Assembly (NCBI RefSeq): GCF_003058465.1
Contig: NZ_CP028901.1
Location: 1,178,001-1,242,000 of the forward strand
Origin: Orrella marina
Lineage (GTDB): Bacteria > Pseudomonadota > Gammaproteobacteria > Burkholderiales > Burkholderiaceae_B
Direction: 5' to 3'
Length of the DNA stretch: 64,000 nt
Shown: positions 8,527-18,911 of the stretch, piece after piece
Layout: each line of letters begins with the position of its first letter
How positions within the stretch are numbered: the first letter of the stretch is position 1
Made by a program: the position numbers and the translations under genes
Notes under the pieces: generated by a model
Told to the model about the DNA's origin: nothing
The model's input: only the letters and a program-made list of their open reading frames with translations
The model's database searches: none

Positions 8527-10038
8527 ATGTGCGGAATCATTGGTGTCGTCGGTCGCGGTCCTGTCAATCAGCTGATCTACGACAGCCTGCTGCTGTTGCA
8601 GCACAGGGGGCAGGATGCAGCTGGCATTGCCACATCAGATGGCAGTCATTTCAACATGTTCAAAGGTCATGGCCTGGTACGCGATGTGTTTCGCACGCGC
8701 AGCATGCGATCCTTGCCCGGTTTTAGCGGTATCGGCCAGGTTCGCTACCCCACAGCGGGTTCGAGCGAAAGCGCAGAAGAGGCTCAGCCGTTTTACGTGA
8801 ATGCCCCGTTCGGGATCACGTTTGCGCATAACGGCAACCTGACCAACTGGCTGGAATTGCGCGAATCACTTTTCCGGGTGGACCAGCGACATATCAACAC
8901 CAACTCAGATTCGGAAGTGCTGCTCAATGTGCTGGCGCACGAGCTGCAACGAGCAGCCAGTGGTGTTTCACTCGATGAAGCAGCAATCTTCAAAGCGGTG
9001 CGAGCCTTGCACGAACGGGTCAAAGGGGCTTACGCTGTGGTGGCACAGATTTCTGGCTATGGCATGCTCGCATTCCGGGATCCGCACGGGATTCGGCCCC
9101 TGTGTCTGGGCAGCATGGATACCGCTCAGGGCAAGGAATGGATGGTTGCCTCGGAGTCGGTCGCCCTCGAAGGATCGGGATTTGCGTTTGTACGCGATGT
9201 TGAACCCGGTGAGGCCATCTTCATCTCGCTAGATGGCAAGATCTCCAGCCAGCGCTGCAGTGAAGGCTATCAGCATGCCCCGTGTATTTTTGAGTATGTG
9301 TATTTTGCGCGTCCAGACTCTGTGATCGAAGGCGTCTCTGTCTACGGTTCACGTCTGCGCATGGGAGAATATCTGGCAGACAAGCTCGCCCGAACGCTAC
9401 CCCTGGGAGACATCGACGTTGTCATGCCTATTCCGGACTCAAGCCGCCCAGCCGCCATGCAACTGGCCCAGCGCCTGAACCTGGAGTATCGAGAGGGGCT
9501 GATCAAGAACCGCTACGTCGGCCGCACATTTATCATGCCAGGTCAGGCGGTGCGCAAGAAATCGGTTCGACAGAAACTCAATACCATCGGTGTGGAGTTC
9601 CAGGGCAAGAATGTGCTGCTTGTAGACGATTCAATCGTACGCGGAACAACGAGCCGCGAAATCGTTGAAATGGCCCGTGCAGCAGGCGCCAACAAGGTTT
9701 ACATGGCATCAGCTGCGCCACCCGTGCGCTACCAGAACGTCTACGGCATTGACATGCCGACACAGGATGAATTGATCGCAAATGGTCGTGATGAAGCTGA
9801 AATCGCCCGCATCATCGGCGCCGATGCGCTGATTTATCAGGACATTGACGACATGCAGCGCGCGGTGAACGATCTCAACCCCAAACTGACCCGTTTCGAT
9901 GCATCTTGCTTTACGGGCGAATACATTACCGGCGACATCACGCCAGAGTTACTGGCCAGAATTGCCGAACCGCGCAATGGTGACCGGATCGGAGGCGGGC
10001 TTCAGTTCAACATGGGATTTGCTGCCAACGACAACTAA
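8527..10038 (+). CDS. purF: Amidophosphoribosyltransferase
   Basis: First committed enzyme of purine synthesis: makes phosphoribosylamine from PRPP and glutamine. The N-terminal glutaminase begins MCGIIGVVG, with Cys2 exposed as nucleophile after removal of Met and no propeptide. LLQHRGQDAAGIAT and GIGQVRYPTAG follow. The PRPP-binding motif VLLVDDSIVRGTTS starts near residue 359. At 503 residues the length is normal. It follows cvpA at 120 bases, as in E. coli and many betaproteobacteria. The ATG has an AGGA sequence about ten bases upstream. Confidence 0.97.
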   Translation: MCGIIGVVGRGPVNQLIYDSLLLLQHRGQDAAGIATSDGSHFNMFKGHGLVRDVFRTRSMRSLPGFSGIGQVRYPTAGSSESAEEAQPFYVNAPFGITFAHNGNLTNWLELRESLFRVDQRHINTNSDSEVLLNVLAHELQRAASGVSLDEAAIFKAVRALHERVKGAYAVVAQISGYGMLAFRDPHGIRPLCLGSMDTAQGKEWMVASESVALEGSGFAFVRDVEPGEAIFISLDGKISSQRCSEGYQHAPCIFEYVYFARPDSVIEGVSVYGSRLRMGEYLADKLARTLPLGDIDVVMPIPDSSRPAAMQLAQRLNLEYREGLIKNRYVGRTFIMPGQAVRKKSVRQKLNTIGVEFQGKNVLLVDDSIVRGTTSREIVEMARAAGANKVYMASAAPPVRYQNVYGIDMPTQDELIANGRDEAEIARIIGADALIYQDIDDMQRAVNDLNPKLTRFDASCFTGEYITGDITPELLARIAEPRNGDRIGGGLQFNMGFAANDN

Positions 10039-10042
10039 GCGC

Positions 10043-10061
10043 CTGGGCCTGAAAAGCCCAG
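10043..10061. terminator. Weak hairpin between convergent purF and dsbB
   Basis: CTGGGC and GCCCAG form a six-pair stem around a CTGAAAA loop, four bases after the purF stop. No U tract follows on either strand, so termination is only suggested by its position between convergent genes. Confidence 0.35.
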
Positions 10062-10162
10062 AGCCCAAAGCACTCTCCGGGCGAAAAAGCCGGGCGAGAA
10101 CCGCCTGGGTCAGAACGGGGGATGGGCAGATCAAGCGGTCTGCCCTCACTCACATCATCACA

Positions 10163-10666
10163 TCAGCTGGAAGAAATTGAAGTCTGGCGGCGGCCAGACG
10201 GCCGACCAGCAACCAGTGTCATCAGCGCGGCAAGCGCCAGCACCACAAAGAGAATCAGACTCCAGATTGCGTACTCCACGCCCAGCAAGTCAACTGCGGC
10301 GTCAAAGCAGCTTGCGTAAACGCCAAACAGCCACGGAGCGGCCGCATCGAGGCCGCTGCCCGAGATGATGCGATCGGCCAGAGTCAGATCACAACTAAGC
10401 GAGTTTGATGCCACAGTCACCTGATAAACCGCCACGCCAGCTCCCGTTGCGCCGGTGAGTGTGATGAAACCTAGCGCAGGTTTCATCAAGGCGGGCATGA
10501 TCAGGCCGATCAGGGCAAACATCAGGATCACGATGTAAATCACACGCTGCAGTACGCACCAGGCACAAGGCTGCATGTCAAAGACATGCTGGCTTACCAG
10601 GGCCGCACCCAGAGCGCTCAAAGCAAGAAACGCGATAGCAGTCAGGACATTTTTTTCAAGCGACAT
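10163..10666 (-). CDS. dsbB: Disulfide bond formation protein B
   Basis: A 167-residue inner-membrane protein with four hydrophobic helices. The first periplasmic cysteine pair is in QPCAWCVLQR; the second pair is Cys in SLSCDLTL and in YASCFDAA. DsbB reoxidises DsbA by passing electrons to ubiquinone, so it maintains disulfide formation in the periplasm. Its first 11 bases overlap the end of glnD, so the two are probably one transcript. Length and cysteine layout are normal. Confidence 0.93.
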   Translation of the reverse strand: MSLEKNVLTAIAFLALSALGAALVSQHVFDMQPCAWCVLQRVIYIVILMFALIGLIMPALMKPALGFITLTGATGAGVAVYQVTVASNSLSCDLTLADRIISGSGLDAAAPWLFGVYASCFDAAVDLLGVEYAIWSLILFVVLALAALMTLVAGRPSGRRQTSISSS

Positions 10667-13277
10667 GAGATTGCTCTACACAAAGAGTGTTGAAGATGGC
10701 GCGCTCGAACTGGCGCTGAATCCTGGGTTGCGTCAACTGCTCGGAACTGATGATGAATACGTCCTCCACGCGCTCGCCAAGTGTCATGACCTTCGCCGTC
10801 TCGATTGAAACGTTGAATTCCACAAACACATTGGCCACTTCAGCCAGCAGTCCAGGCCGGTCGGTGGCCACGATCGCCAGACGCCAGTGCTGGCCGCCCT
10901 CATCCGGGCGAAGCTCAACGATCGGATCGACAGGAAAGGCGCGAGAGAGACGGGAAGGGCGGTGGGTCATACCTGAACGGGTCTTCAGGGCCTTGACTTC
11001 GCGGCCTAGCAGATAATCAGGCAGCTCATGCTCGATCAACGTCGAAAGCGAACGCAAATCTGTCTCGCCTGAGGTGGGCAACACCACAAAGCTGTCCAGA
11101 GCGTAGCCATGGCGTGTTGTGTGAATCCGGGCATCCTGCACATCAAGCTTACGTCGGCCCAGATAGGTGCAGATGCGCGCAAACAGGTCACTCTGATCGT
11201 TGGTGTAGACCATGATCTGCATTCCCTCGCCACCAATAACGGGTCTGACCTTGACCACCGGTTCGGCCGGGCTGATCCGGAAATGCAGGTTGCGGGTGTG
11301 CCACGCGATATCGGGCGCGTCGTGTCGCAGAAAATAGGCCACGTCCAGAGTACGCCAGAAGTTCTCGCGACTCTCATCAAGCAGCCCACTGAGCCGGGTC
11401 AGTCGGGTTGCTTCGGCGATCCGCTGCTGCAGCACGGTATTGGTAGTTTCGGGCTGACCGCCAAGCGCCGCGCGGGCCAAATAGAAAAGGTCTTCAAGCA
11501 GCTTGCCTTTCCAGGCGTTCCAGACTTTTGGGCTGGTGCCACGAATGTCGGCCACGGTAAGCAGGTACAGAGCGGTCAGCCGTCGACTGCTGCCAATTTT
11601 TCTGGCAAATGTGTCAATGACGGCGGGATTGGACAGATCCTGCTTCTGAGCCACCTGGGACATCAGAAGATGATTGCGAACCAGAAACACCACCAGATCG
11701 GTGTCTTCTTCTGCCAGGCCGTGCTCCCGTGCAAACTTGCGCACATCGACCGCGCCGAGTTCGGAATGGTCACCACCGCGGCCCTTGGCAATGTCATGAA
11801 ACAGAGCCGCCACATAAAGCAGCCAGTGGCGATCAAGGTTGGCGATCAGCTTGGAACACAGCGGGTACTCCTGTGCGTGCTCAGGCATGGTGAAGCGACG
11901 CAGATTGCGCACCACCTGCAAAGTGTGCTGATCGACTGTGTAAACGTGAAACAGATCGTGCTGCATCTGTCCAACCACGCGACGAAACACGGGCAGATAG
12001 CGCGGCAAGATGTTCAGCATGGTCATGCGGCGCAAGGCGTGCACGATGCCCTGTGGCTGCTGCAGAATGCTCAGAAATGCCTGTTTGTTGACCGGGTTCT
12101 GCCGGAACCTGGCATCCACGCGCCAGCGGGCATGCCAGATGGCGCGCAAGGTCCGCGGGGACATGCCCGTGATCTCGGGGTGTTGCTGGACGATCAGAAA
12201 CGCTTTGAGAAGCAGCTCAGGCTGCTTGTTGAAAACCTGATCATCGTCAATGTCCAGACGTCCCTGCAGGTTGTAGAAATACGTGTCGAGCGCAACAGCC
12301 TTGTCACGCCCCACCGGGAACAGTTCTGCCTGCAGACTTTCCACCAGCACTGTGTTGAGCTGGGTCACCAATCGGGCTGCCCAGTAGTATCGCTGCATGA
12401 GGATCTCACTGGCACGCCGTGTCGTTTTCGGCTGGATCCGGTAGGCTTGCGCCAGGCTATGCTGTAAATCGAACAACAGTCGGTCCTCGCGCCGGTTGGT
12501 CAGCAAATGCAGCTCTATGCGCAGACGCTTGAACGCGAGCTCTGCCCGGCGAAGATCACGCGCCTCCTGGTTGGTCAGAACGCCGCTACGGGCGATCTGG
12601 GCCCAGCTGCTACCGAAGCCGGCTGCACGCGCCATCCAGCGAATCACCTGCAAGTCTCTCAGGCCACCAGGCGACTCCTTGCAGTTGGGCTCAAGCGCGT
12701 AGGGCGTCTCCTGAAAACGCACGTGACGCTGCCGCATCTCGGCGAGCTTGGCTCTGAAAAAAGCACGGGCATCGAGTTGGGCAAACATCGTTTTGTCAAA
12801 CTGCTTGACCAGCGAACGCCGCCCGGCGATGTAGCGCGTCTCCAGCAGCGATGTCTCGACCGTGATGTCGGCGCGAGCCTCCTCAAGACACTGATCAATG
12901 GTCCGGACGCTGTATCCGGGTTCGATGCCCAAGTCCCATAGTGAAGCGACCAGCTCACCCAGCAAGGACTCTTCCTGCTGTGTCGGTGCTTGGCTAAGGA
13001 GAATCAGCAGATCAACATCCGAATAGGGGTAGAGTTCGCCACGACCGTACCCACCCACTGCTGTCAGGGCGGCGTGTCGAGGAAGCGGATGCAGACGCAG
13101 CAGGGCACGTAGTGCCTCGTCAGTAGCGCGTCGCAGATCATGCAGGAGTCGGTCTGCGTTACCTCGCTCCCGGTAAGCCGCGATCGCAGTCTCACGACTC
13201 TGCTTCAGATCATCTCTGATCTGTGCGACGGTTCTGACCGATGAAGACACGACTGTCGGGATCGCAGACACGCTCAT
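10656..13277 (-). CDS. glnD: PII uridylyltransferase / uridylyl-removing enzyme
   Basis: Bifunctional nitrogen sensor that uridylylates PII when glutamine is low and removes UMP when it is high. Domains in order: nucleotidyltransferase with GGYGRGELYPYSDVDLL (residues 75-91; Asp87 and Asp89 are the metal ligands), HD hydrolase with HDIAKGRGGDHSELG near residue 490, and two C-terminal ACT domains that bind glutamine. I use the ATG at 13277, which has GGAG six bases upstream, rather than the TTG at 13292. The result is 873 residues, normal for the family. map lies upstream on the same strand, about 200 bases away. Confidence 0.96.
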   Translation of the reverse strand: MSVSAIPTVVSSSVRTVAQIRDDLKQSRETAIAAYRERGNADRLLHDLRRATDEALRALLRLHPLPRHAALTAVGGYGRGELYPYSDVDLLILLSQAPTQQEESLLGELVASLWDLGIEPGYSVRTIDQCLEEARADITVETSLLETRYIAGRRSLVKQFDKTMFAQLDARAFFRAKLAEMRQRHVRFQETPYALEPNCKESPGGLRDLQVIRWMARAAGFGSSWAQIARSGVLTNQEARDLRRAELAFKRLRIELHLLTNRREDRLLFDLQHSLAQAYRIQPKTTRRASEILMQRYYWAARLVTQLNTVLVESLQAELFPVGRDKAVALDTYFYNLQGRLDIDDDQVFNKQPELLLKAFLIVQQHPEITGMSPRTLRAIWHARWRVDARFRQNPVNKQAFLSILQQPQGIVHALRRMTMLNILPRYLPVFRRVVGQMQHDLFHVYTVDQHTLQVVRNLRRFTMPEHAQEYPLCSKLIANLDRHWLLYVAALFHDIAKGRGGDHSELGAVDVRKFAREHGLAEEDTDLVVFLVRNHLLMSQVAQKQDLSNPAVIDTFARKIGSSRRLTALYLLTVADIRGTSPKVWNAWKGKLLEDLFYLARAALGGQPETTNTVLQQRIAEATRLTRLSGLLDESRENFWRTLDVAYFLRHDAPDIAWHTRNLHFRISPAEPVVKVRPVIGGEGMQIMVYTNDQSDLFARICTYLGRRKLDVQDARIHTTRHGYALDSFVVLPTSGETDLRSLSTLIEHELPDYLLGREVKALKTRSGMTHRPSRLSRAFPVDPIVELRPDEGGQHWRLAIVATDRPGLLAEVANVFVEFNVSIETAKVMTLGERVEDVFIISSEQLTQPRIQRQFERAIFNTLCVEQSHVA

Positions 13278-13474
13278 GATTTCTCCGCACAAACAAATTT
13301 CACGCCATGATCTCCACCCACTTCATCCATTTCACCATCGTCAGGCAACCCGCTCACAGCACCTGCGACAACTACTCGTGCAGCACGCTTGAGTACCGGG
13401 GCAGAAGGATGTCGACATTCTGGAGAAAATCCGGCTGTCCCGACACCTTCCGGTCGATTGCAGAGAATCTGTGT

Positions 13475-13502
13475 TCAGCGCTGCCTGATCAGGCAGCGCT
13501 GA
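13475..13502. terminator. Perfect 28-bp palindrome across the map stop codon
   Basis: The arm TCAGCGCTGCCTGA at 13475-13488 is followed at once by its exact reverse complement at 13489-13502. The centre TGATCA contains the map stop codon. On RNA it gives a 12-pair stem with a GATC loop. No U run follows on the map strand, so it may terminate, protect the 3' end, or act as a protein site. Confidence 0.55.
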
Positions 13503-14304
13503 CACCCGTGTTCGCCCACTCGGGTGGTGCCGGCATGTTGTCCGAAATGGTCAGAACCTCGTGACCAGTCTCCGTGACGAGGACAGAATGTTCCCACTGT
13601 GCTGAGAGGCTGTGATCTCGAGTGACCACGGTCCAGCCATCGCCAAGCTGTCGGATATCACGTTTGCCGGCGTTGATCATTGGCTCAATGGTAAAGATCA
13701 TGCCGGGCTCGAGCACCTGACCCGATCCCGGGCGTCCGTAATGCAGAATCTGGGGATCCTGGTGAAACTTGCGGCCAATACCGTGCCCACAAAACTCTCT
13801 GACGACCGAGAAACCGAGCGATTCGGCATGTTTCTGAATTGCATGCCCGATATCGCCAAGCGTTTTGCCTGGCTTGACCTGCATGATCCCAAGCCACATG
13901 CAGTCAAACGTTGTTTCGGTCAGACGCCTGGCCTGGATTGACGGTTCCCCGACGTAATACATTCGACTCGTGTCACCAAACCAGCCGTCCTTGATGATGG
14001 TGACATCAATGTTGACGATATCGGTCGCCTTGAGTACCCGGTCACCCGGTATGCCGTGACACACCTGATGATTCACCGAAGTACAGATGGCACCAGGAAA
14101 CGGTGGATAACCAGGCGGCGCATATCCGATGGTGGCCGATTTGACCTTGAGTTCATCAGTGATGTACTCAACCGTCAGACGGTCAAGTTCGCCGGTCGTG
14201 ACGCCCGGTTTGACGAAGGGAGTGAGGTAATCAAGTACTTTGGCTGCGTCACGGCATGCAGCGCGCATCTTGTCCAGATCGGAGGGGTCGGTGACCAATG
14301 GCAT
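13489..14304 (-). CDS. map: Methionine aminopeptidase, type I
   Basis: Removes the initiator methionine from new proteins. The five metal ligands are visible: Asp in NIDVTIIKDGW and in FGDTSRMYY, His in HGIGRKFHQDP, Glu in FTIEPMI and Glu in WEHSVLVTETG. NHQVCHGIPG contributes the substrate-pocket histidine. The 271-residue length fits type I enzymes without an insert. It is divergent from rpsB, the standard arrangement in betaproteobacteria. The last codons lie in a perfect palindrome. Confidence 0.96.
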   Translation of the reverse strand: MPLVTDPSDLDKMRAACRDAAKVLDYLTPFVKPGVTTGELDRLTVEYITDELKVKSATIGYAPPGYPPFPGAICTSVNHQVCHGIPGDRVLKATDIVNIDVTIIKDGWFGDTSRMYYVGEPSIQARRLTETTFDCMWLGIMQVKPGKTLGDIGHAIQKHAESLGFSVVREFCGHGIGRKFHQDPQILHYGRPGSGQVLEPGMIFTIEPMINAGKRDIRQLGDGWTVVTRDHSLSAQWEHSVLVTETGHEVLTISDNMPAPPEWANTGVSAA

Positions 14305-14634
14305 AAGGCAGTTGAGTAGAAACCCGTAAAAAGGTTAGAATTATAGGCTTTCCGTAAAACCGGGTCAGAGAAACACGATTCGTAACGCGGAAATTCGCGG
14401 TCCGGTCCGACAAAGTTGGCCGTCTTTCCCGGCATCAAGGGTGTCATCGCAAGCTTTCCGAAATCTCTTCGAGATCCGGGATCCTGTGCATGCATCCCCG
14501 TCAGGATAACAGCCTTCAGGCCGGATCAAATAGCGTAATGCGTCACCAGGGTGCTGAATGCTGCCGGTTTCACCTGACTTAACCCGGCCTTCGGTGCAGA
14601 CACATTGCAAGACCTAACCCTCGGAGATTTATTC
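14305..14634. other. Divergent control region between map and rpsB
   Basis: 330 bases without a gene. It holds the map -10 box and, just before rpsB, the ribosome binding site GGAG at 14623-14626. The rpsB leader is probably long; I could not place its promoter or recognise a known S2-binding leader fold. Confidence 0.6.
14340..14345 (-). promoter_or_regulatory. map: Likely -10 box of the map promoter
   Basis: The reverse strand reads TATAAT here, a perfect sigma-70 -10 box, preceded at 16 bases by TGACCC as a poor -35. Transcription would start near 14333 and give a leader of about 29 bases before the map ATG. Confidence 0.5.
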
Positions 14635-15390
14635 ATGTCATTGATGCGTGAAATGCTGGAAGCTGGCGTCCACTTCGGACACCAGACGCGCTACTGGAAC
14701 CCCAAGATGGCTCCTTACATCTTTGGTCAGCGCAACAAGATCCATATCATCAACCTCGAGAAATCCGTCGAGAAATTCGCCGACGCTGCAAAGTTTGTGC
14801 GCTCGGTTGCTGCCAAGAACGGCACCGTTCTGTTTGTCGGGACCAAACGCGCCGCTCGCGAGATCATTGCTAGCGAAGCAGCTCGTTGCGGCATGCCTTT
14901 CGTTGATAGCCGCTGGCTCGGTGGCATGCTGACCAACTTCAAGACGGTCAGAAGCTCAATCAAGCGTCTTAAGGAAATGGAAACGCTGGCCGCCGATGGT
15001 GGTCTCGAGCGCATGCCCAAGAAAGAGGCACTGCTGTTCACTCGCGAGATGGACAAGCTCAACAAATCGATCGGCGGCATCAAGGACATGAACGGTCTGC
15101 CCGATGTGATTTTCATGATCGACGTCGGTTACCACAAGATTGCTGTCGCAGAAGCCAAGACACTCGGCATTCCTGTTGTCGCGGTCGTTGACACCAACCA
15201 CTCGCCTGACGGCATTGATCATGTCATTCCGGGCAATGACGACTCTGCCAAAGCCATCACCTTGTACGCAGCAGGCATGGCAGACGCCGTCCTTGAAGGC
15301 CGTGAGCAAGCCGTCAACGGTGTCATCGAAGCTATCCAGGAAGGCGAAGAGTTCGTTGAAGTCCAGGAAGACGGTGGCGAGAAGGCCTGA
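14635..15390 (+). CDS. rpsB: 30S ribosomal protein S2
   Basis: Small-subunit protein needed for S1 binding. The ATG at 14635 gives the canonical start [20 protein letters not shown] and has GGAG 8 bases upstream; the longer frame from 14605 is not used. [26 protein letters not shown] and [13 protein letters not shown] are S2 signatures. The product is 251 residues with an acidic tail. First gene of the rpsB-tsf unit, with an intergenic hairpin after it. Confidence 0.98.
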   Translation: MSLMREMLEAGVHFGHQTRYWNPKMAPYIFGQRNKIHIINLEKSVEKFADAAKFVRSVAAKNGTVLFVGTKRAAREIIASEAARCGMPFVDSRWLGGMLTNFKTVRSSIKRLKEMETLAADGGLERMPKKEALLFTREMDKLNKSIGGIKDMNGLPDVIFMIDVGYHKIAVAEAKTLGIPVVAVVDTNHSPDGIDHVIPGNDDSAKAITLYAAGMADAVLEGREQAVNGVIEAIQEGEEFVEVQEDGGEKA

Positions 15391-15403
15391 CCAGGCCTCT
15401 AGC

Positions 15404-15434
15404 CTGGCATCTGGCTCAGAAAGCCGGATGCCAG
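15404..15434 (+). terminator. Hairpin between rpsB and tsf
   Basis: CTGGCATCTGGCT (15404-15416) pairs with AGCCGGATGCCAG (15422-15434) through 13 pairs including one U-G, with a CAGAA loop. It lies 14 bases after the rpsB stop and has no U tract. A partial attenuator or processing site that lowers tsf relative to rpsB is plausible, as known for other rpsB-tsf operons. Confidence 0.55.
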
Positions 15435-15537
15435 TCACCATAACTGGTGACGCCAATGAACTTGATGCAGAAATTGAATTAACGCACATGCCAGCCAGCA
15501 ACCCGGCCAGGCGGGCATGTCACAAGACGGAGTAGAT

Positions 15538-16416
15538 ATGGCTGAAATCACCGCAGCAATGGTCAAGACCTTGCGTGAAAAGACCGACGCACCCATGATG
15601 GAGTGCAAGAAAGCTTTGACCGAAGCCGAGGGCGACCTGGCGCGTGCAGAAGAGATTCTGCGAGTCAAGCTTGGCAGCAAGGCCAGCAAGGCAGCAAGCC
15701 GAGTGACCGCTGAAGGTCTGGTCGGCATCAGCATCCAGTCCGACGGCAAGACTGGCGCAATTGTTGAAGTCAACTGCGAAACCGACTTCGTCGCGAAGAA
15801 CGAGGACTTCATCAACTTTGTCCAGTCAATCGCTGACCTGGTCGCAACCCAGAACCCCGCTGACGTTGCCACGCTATCCGAACTGGCAATGGGCGACGGT
15901 ACGGTCGAATCCACCCGCACGGCTCTCGTTGGAAAGATTGGCGAGAACATCGCGGTTCGCCGCTTCAAGCGCCTGGCTTCCGAGCACGGCCTGAGCAGCT
16001 ACGTTCACGGTGGCAAGATTGGCGTGCTGGTCGACATCAAAGGTGGTGACGAAGTCGGCAAGGACGTCGCAATGCACATCGCCGCTTCCAAGCCACGCGC
16101 GATTGACGAGCAGGGTGTTCCGGATGCAGACAAAGAAGCTGAGCGCTCAGTTGCGCGCCAGAAGGCGGCTGAATCGGGCAAGCCGGCCGAGATCGTTGAG
16201 AAGATGGTCGAAGGCTCGGTTCAGAAGTTCCTGAAGGAAGTGGCTCTGCTGTCACAACCGTTCGTCAAGAACGACAAGCAGTCGGTTGCTCAGATGCTCA
16301 AAGAAAAAGGGGCATCGGTTCAGGCATTTGAACTGTTTGTCGTGGGCGAAGGCATCGAGAAGAAAGTCACTGACTTTGCCGCGGAAGTGGCTGCAACGGC
16401 TGCTGGTAACGCCTGA
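15538..16416 (+). CDS. tsf: Translation elongation factor Ts
   Basis: Exchanges GDP for GTP on EF-Tu. The start at 15538 gives [20 protein letters not shown], with CGGAG upstream; the frame's earlier ATG at 15517 is not needed. The first signature is in [15 protein letters not shown] and the second in [16 protein letters not shown]. The 292-residue length is normal. It is followed by a strong terminator, so rpsB and tsf form a closed unit and pyrH has its own start. Confidence 0.98.
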   Translation: MAEITAAMVKTLREKTDAPMMECKKALTEAEGDLARAEEILRVKLGSKASKAASRVTAEGLVGISIQSDGKTGAIVEVNCETDFVAKNEDFINFVQSIADLVATQNPADVATLSELAMGDGTVESTRTALVGKIGENIAVRRFKRLASEHGLSSYVHGGKIGVLVDIKGGDEVGKDVAMHIAASKPRAIDEQGVPDADKEAERSVARQKAAESGKPAEIVEKMVEGSVQKFLKEVALLSQPFVKNDKQSVAQMLKEKGASVQAFELFVVGEGIEKKVTDFAAEVAATAAGNA

Positions 16417-16840
16417 TTGCTGACTGTCGGTCCGAAGCCGAGCCGGTTCTTGTTTATGAGCCGACTCGGTTTTTTTTGGGTTGAAGGTTATCGGACAGCC
16501 ACTCTCGGCCGACAATGACGCAAGACCGGGTCCGGGCGAGATGTAAAAAACCATGCGATCTGGCGATGACCACTGTGGCTATTACTGATGCGTTCGAATC
16601 GTTTAAACTTCGGGGGTTCTGCGGTTCAGGAAAGTCAGGACTCATTGCAGTGAGTCAATCTGCAAGAGCGGGTCCTGCAAGCCAGATTCATCGTCAGGCT
16701 CGATTACCTTTCTCCTTTGACCATCGTTCACTTACCGTTGTACTTCACGCAAAATTGAAGATTAAACAAGATTGACAGTCACCGGCACAAGCCGTTCAGG
16801 CTGTCTGTCCACCAAACCAGCCATTGTTATAGGAAACATC
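16417..16840. other. Gap between tsf and pyrH
   Basis: 424 bases holding the tsf terminator and, presumably, the pyrH promoter. I see no open frame with a recognisable product. A TTGTAC sequence near 16739 may be a -35 element, but its -10 partner is poor. The end of the gap carries AGGAAAC before the pyrH ATG. Confidence 0.6.
16438..16477 (+). terminator. Rho-independent terminator after tsf
   Basis: CCGAGCCGGTTC pairs with GAGCCGACTCGG (12 positions, one mismatch, one U-G) around a TTGTTTAT loop, followed by eight T at 16470-16477. It lies 21 bases after the tsf stop. Confidence 0.88.
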
Positions 16841-17557
16841 ATGCCCGCCCAGCGACACAAGCGTGTTTTGTTGAAACTGTCCGGCGAAGCGCTCATGGGA
16901 GAGGATTCGTACGGAATTAATCGCAGCACTATTGTGCGAATGACTGAAGAAGTCAGTTCGGTGGTCCGCCTGGGGGTTCAACTCGCTATCGTCATCGGCG
17001 GGGGTAACATTTTCCGCGGGGTTGCTCCCGGTGCGCAGGGAATGGATCGAGCCACGGCTGACTACATGGGCATGATGGCCACGGTCATGAATGCGCTCGC
17101 TCTGCAAGACGCACTCAAACATCAAAAGGTCGACGCCCGGGTTCAGTCCGCTCTCAAGATCGAGCAGGTCGTCGAGCCTTACATTCGCCCCAAGGCTTTG
17201 CGCTATCTCGAAGAGAGCAAGGTCGTCATTTTTGCGGCGGGTACGGGTAATCCGTTCTTTACAACCGACACCGCCGCTGCCTTGCGGGGGGCCGAGATGG
17301 GTGCCGAGATTGTTCTCAAGGCCACTAAAGTCGACGGTATCTACAGCGCCGACCCCAACAAAGACCCGTCCGCCACGCGTTACTCTCGCATCAGTTTTGA
17401 CGAGGTGATTGCCCGGCGGCTTGAAGTGATGGACGCGACAGCCTTTGCATTGTGTCGCGACCAGAAATTGCCGATTCGTGTGTTCTCCATCAACAAGCAT
17501 GGTGCTTTGCAAAGAGCCATCGACGGTGAGGATGAGGGCACACTCGTTCACGTATAA
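16841..17557 (+). CDS. pyrH: UMP kinase
   Basis: Hexameric bacterial UMP kinase of the amino acid kinase fold, making UDP from UMP. The start at 16841 ([18 protein letters not shown]) has AGGAAAC upstream; the longer frame from 16772 is rejected. Key segments are [34 protein letters not shown] and the nucleotide site [14 protein letters not shown]. At 238 residues it is of normal length. The gene is 12 bases from frr and heads the pyrH-frr-uppS-cdsA-dxr run. Confidence 0.97.
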   Translation: MPAQRHKRVLLKLSGEALMGEDSYGINRSTIVRMTEEVSSVVRLGVQLAIVIGGGNIFRGVAPGAQGMDRATADYMGMMATVMNALALQDALKHQKVDARVQSALKIEQVVEPYIRPKALRYLEESKVVIFAAGTGNPFFTTDTAAALRGAEMGAEIVLKATKVDGIYSADPNKDPSATRYSRISFDEVIARRLEVMDATAFALCRDQKLPIRVFSINKHGALQRAIDGEDEGTLVHV

Positions 17558-17569
17558 GGTAGGATCCCT

Positions 17570-18130
17570 ATGAGCATCAACGAAATTCAGTCATCCACCG
17601 ACACCAAGATGGGCAAGTCGATCGAAGCCCTGAAGTCGAGTCTTGCCAAGATCCGCACTGGGCGTGCATCAACCGGATTGCTAGACCACATTGAGGTCGA
17701 GTACTACGGCTCTCCCACGCCTTTGAACCAGGTCGCCAACGTCACTTTGCTCGACGGACGTACCCTGAACGTGCAGGTATGGGAAAAAAATATGGCCAAC
17801 ATAGTCGACAAAGCGATTCGCGATTCCGATCTCGGTTTGAATCCGCAGGCAATGGGCGATTCGATTCGCGTGCCGATGCCAGCGCTGACAGAAGAGCGCA
17901 GACGCGACCTCACCAAGGTTGTACGAGGCGAGGGCGAGGACACCAAGATTGCTGTGCGCAACCAGCGGCGCGATGCAAACGAGGCCCTCAAACGTCTCGT
18001 CAAGGACAAGGAAATTTCCGAAGACGACGAAAGAAGGGCTCAGGATCGTATTCAGAAGCTCACCGACCAGTATGTTGCCGAGATCGACAAGCTGGTTGCC
18101 CAGAAAGAAGCTGAAATCATGACGGTCTGA
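17570..18130 (+). CDS. frr: Ribosome recycling factor
   Basis: 186 residues, the normal size. It begins with a long amphipathic helix including [20 protein letters not shown], followed by the [14 protein letters not shown] strand and [16 protein letters not shown], all strongly conserved. With EF-G it splits the post-termination ribosome. Located 12 bases after pyrH and 13 bases before uppS. Confidence 0.98.
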   Translation: MSINEIQSSTDTKMGKSIEALKSSLAKIRTGRASTGLLDHIEVEYYGSPTPLNQVANVTLLDGRTLNVQVWEKNMANIVDKAIRDSDLGLNPQAMGDSIRVPMPALTEERRRDLTKVVRGEGEDTKIAVRNQRRDANEALKRLVKDKEISEDDERRAQDRIQKLTDQYVAEIDKLVAQKEAEIMTV

Positions 18131-18143
18131 GGATTTTTCCGAT

Positions 18144-18911
18144 TTGAAGGTTGCGAGCAAGCCAACATTCTCAAACAAGGTGCCCCGGCACGTTGCCATC
18201 ATCATGGACGGCAATGGACGCTGGGCCAAGGCACGCCACCTTCCTCGCACTGCTGGCCATATGCGAGGGGTTCAGAGTGTCCGGCGAACAGTCCAGGCTT
18301 GCGGGGAGGCTGGCGTTCAGTACCTGACGCTGTTCGCGTTCAGCTCGGAGAACTGGCGTCGCCCGCAAGAAGAAGTCGGCGTACTGATGAAGCTGTTCAT
18401 GCAGGCACTCGAGAGGGAGGTCACCCAGCTCGACTCGCAGGGCGTGCGTTTGCGTGTGATTGGCGACATCTCCAAGTTCGAGCCGCGTCTGATCCAGAGT
18501 ATCCATAACGCCGAGAAGCGTACTGAACACAATAATCAGCTTCACCTGACAATTGCGGCTAGCTATGGTGGTCGCTGGGACATCCTGCAAGCGATCGAAA
18601 AATCCTTCCAGGAGAATCCAGGGGTGCGTGACGGATCCGTTCCGTTATCCGAGGACTTGCTGGCCAGTCATCTCAGCATGGCCTGGGCGCCCGAACCCGA
18701 CCTGTTTATCCGCACTGGTGGCGAACAGCGAATCTCCAATTTTCTCATCTGGCAGCTCGCCTATACAGAGCTTTACTTTTCAGATCGTCACTGGCCCGAG
18801 TTTGACGAGAAAGACCTGCAGACTGCTTTCGACTGGTACGCCAATCGTGAAAGACGGTTTGGACGCACCAGCGAGCAGCTCGCCGAACTCTCATCGACAG
18901 GACGTTTCTGA
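18144..18911 (+). CDS. uppS: Undecaprenyl diphosphate synthase
   Basis: Cis-prenyltransferase that makes the C55 lipid carrier of cell-wall and O-antigen synthesis. [16 protein letters not shown] holds the catalytic Asp; [11 protein letters not shown] and [20 protein letters not shown] are the other signatures. The start is probably TTG at 18144, with GAGGA about 12 bases upstream; GTG at 18180 is the alternative. With the TTG start it is 255 residues. It overlaps cdsA by one base (TGATG). Confidence 0.96.
   Translation: MKVASKPTFSNKVPRHVAIIMDGNGRWAKARHLPRTAGHMRGVQSVRRTVQACGEAGVQYLTLFAFSSENWRRPQEEVGVLMKLFMQALEREVTQLDSQGVRLRVIGDISKFEPRLIQSIHNAEKRTEHNNQLHLTIAASYGGRWDILQAIEKSFQENPGVRDGSVPLSEDLLASHLSMAWAPEPDLFIRTGGEQRISNFLIWQLAYTELYFSDRHWPEFDEKDLQTAFDWYANRERRFGRTSEQLAELSSTGRF

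Noticed and set aside
11109..12467. 452-codon open frame opposite glnD
   Set aside because: Shadow of glnD; composition is typical of an antisense frame and no motif is visible.
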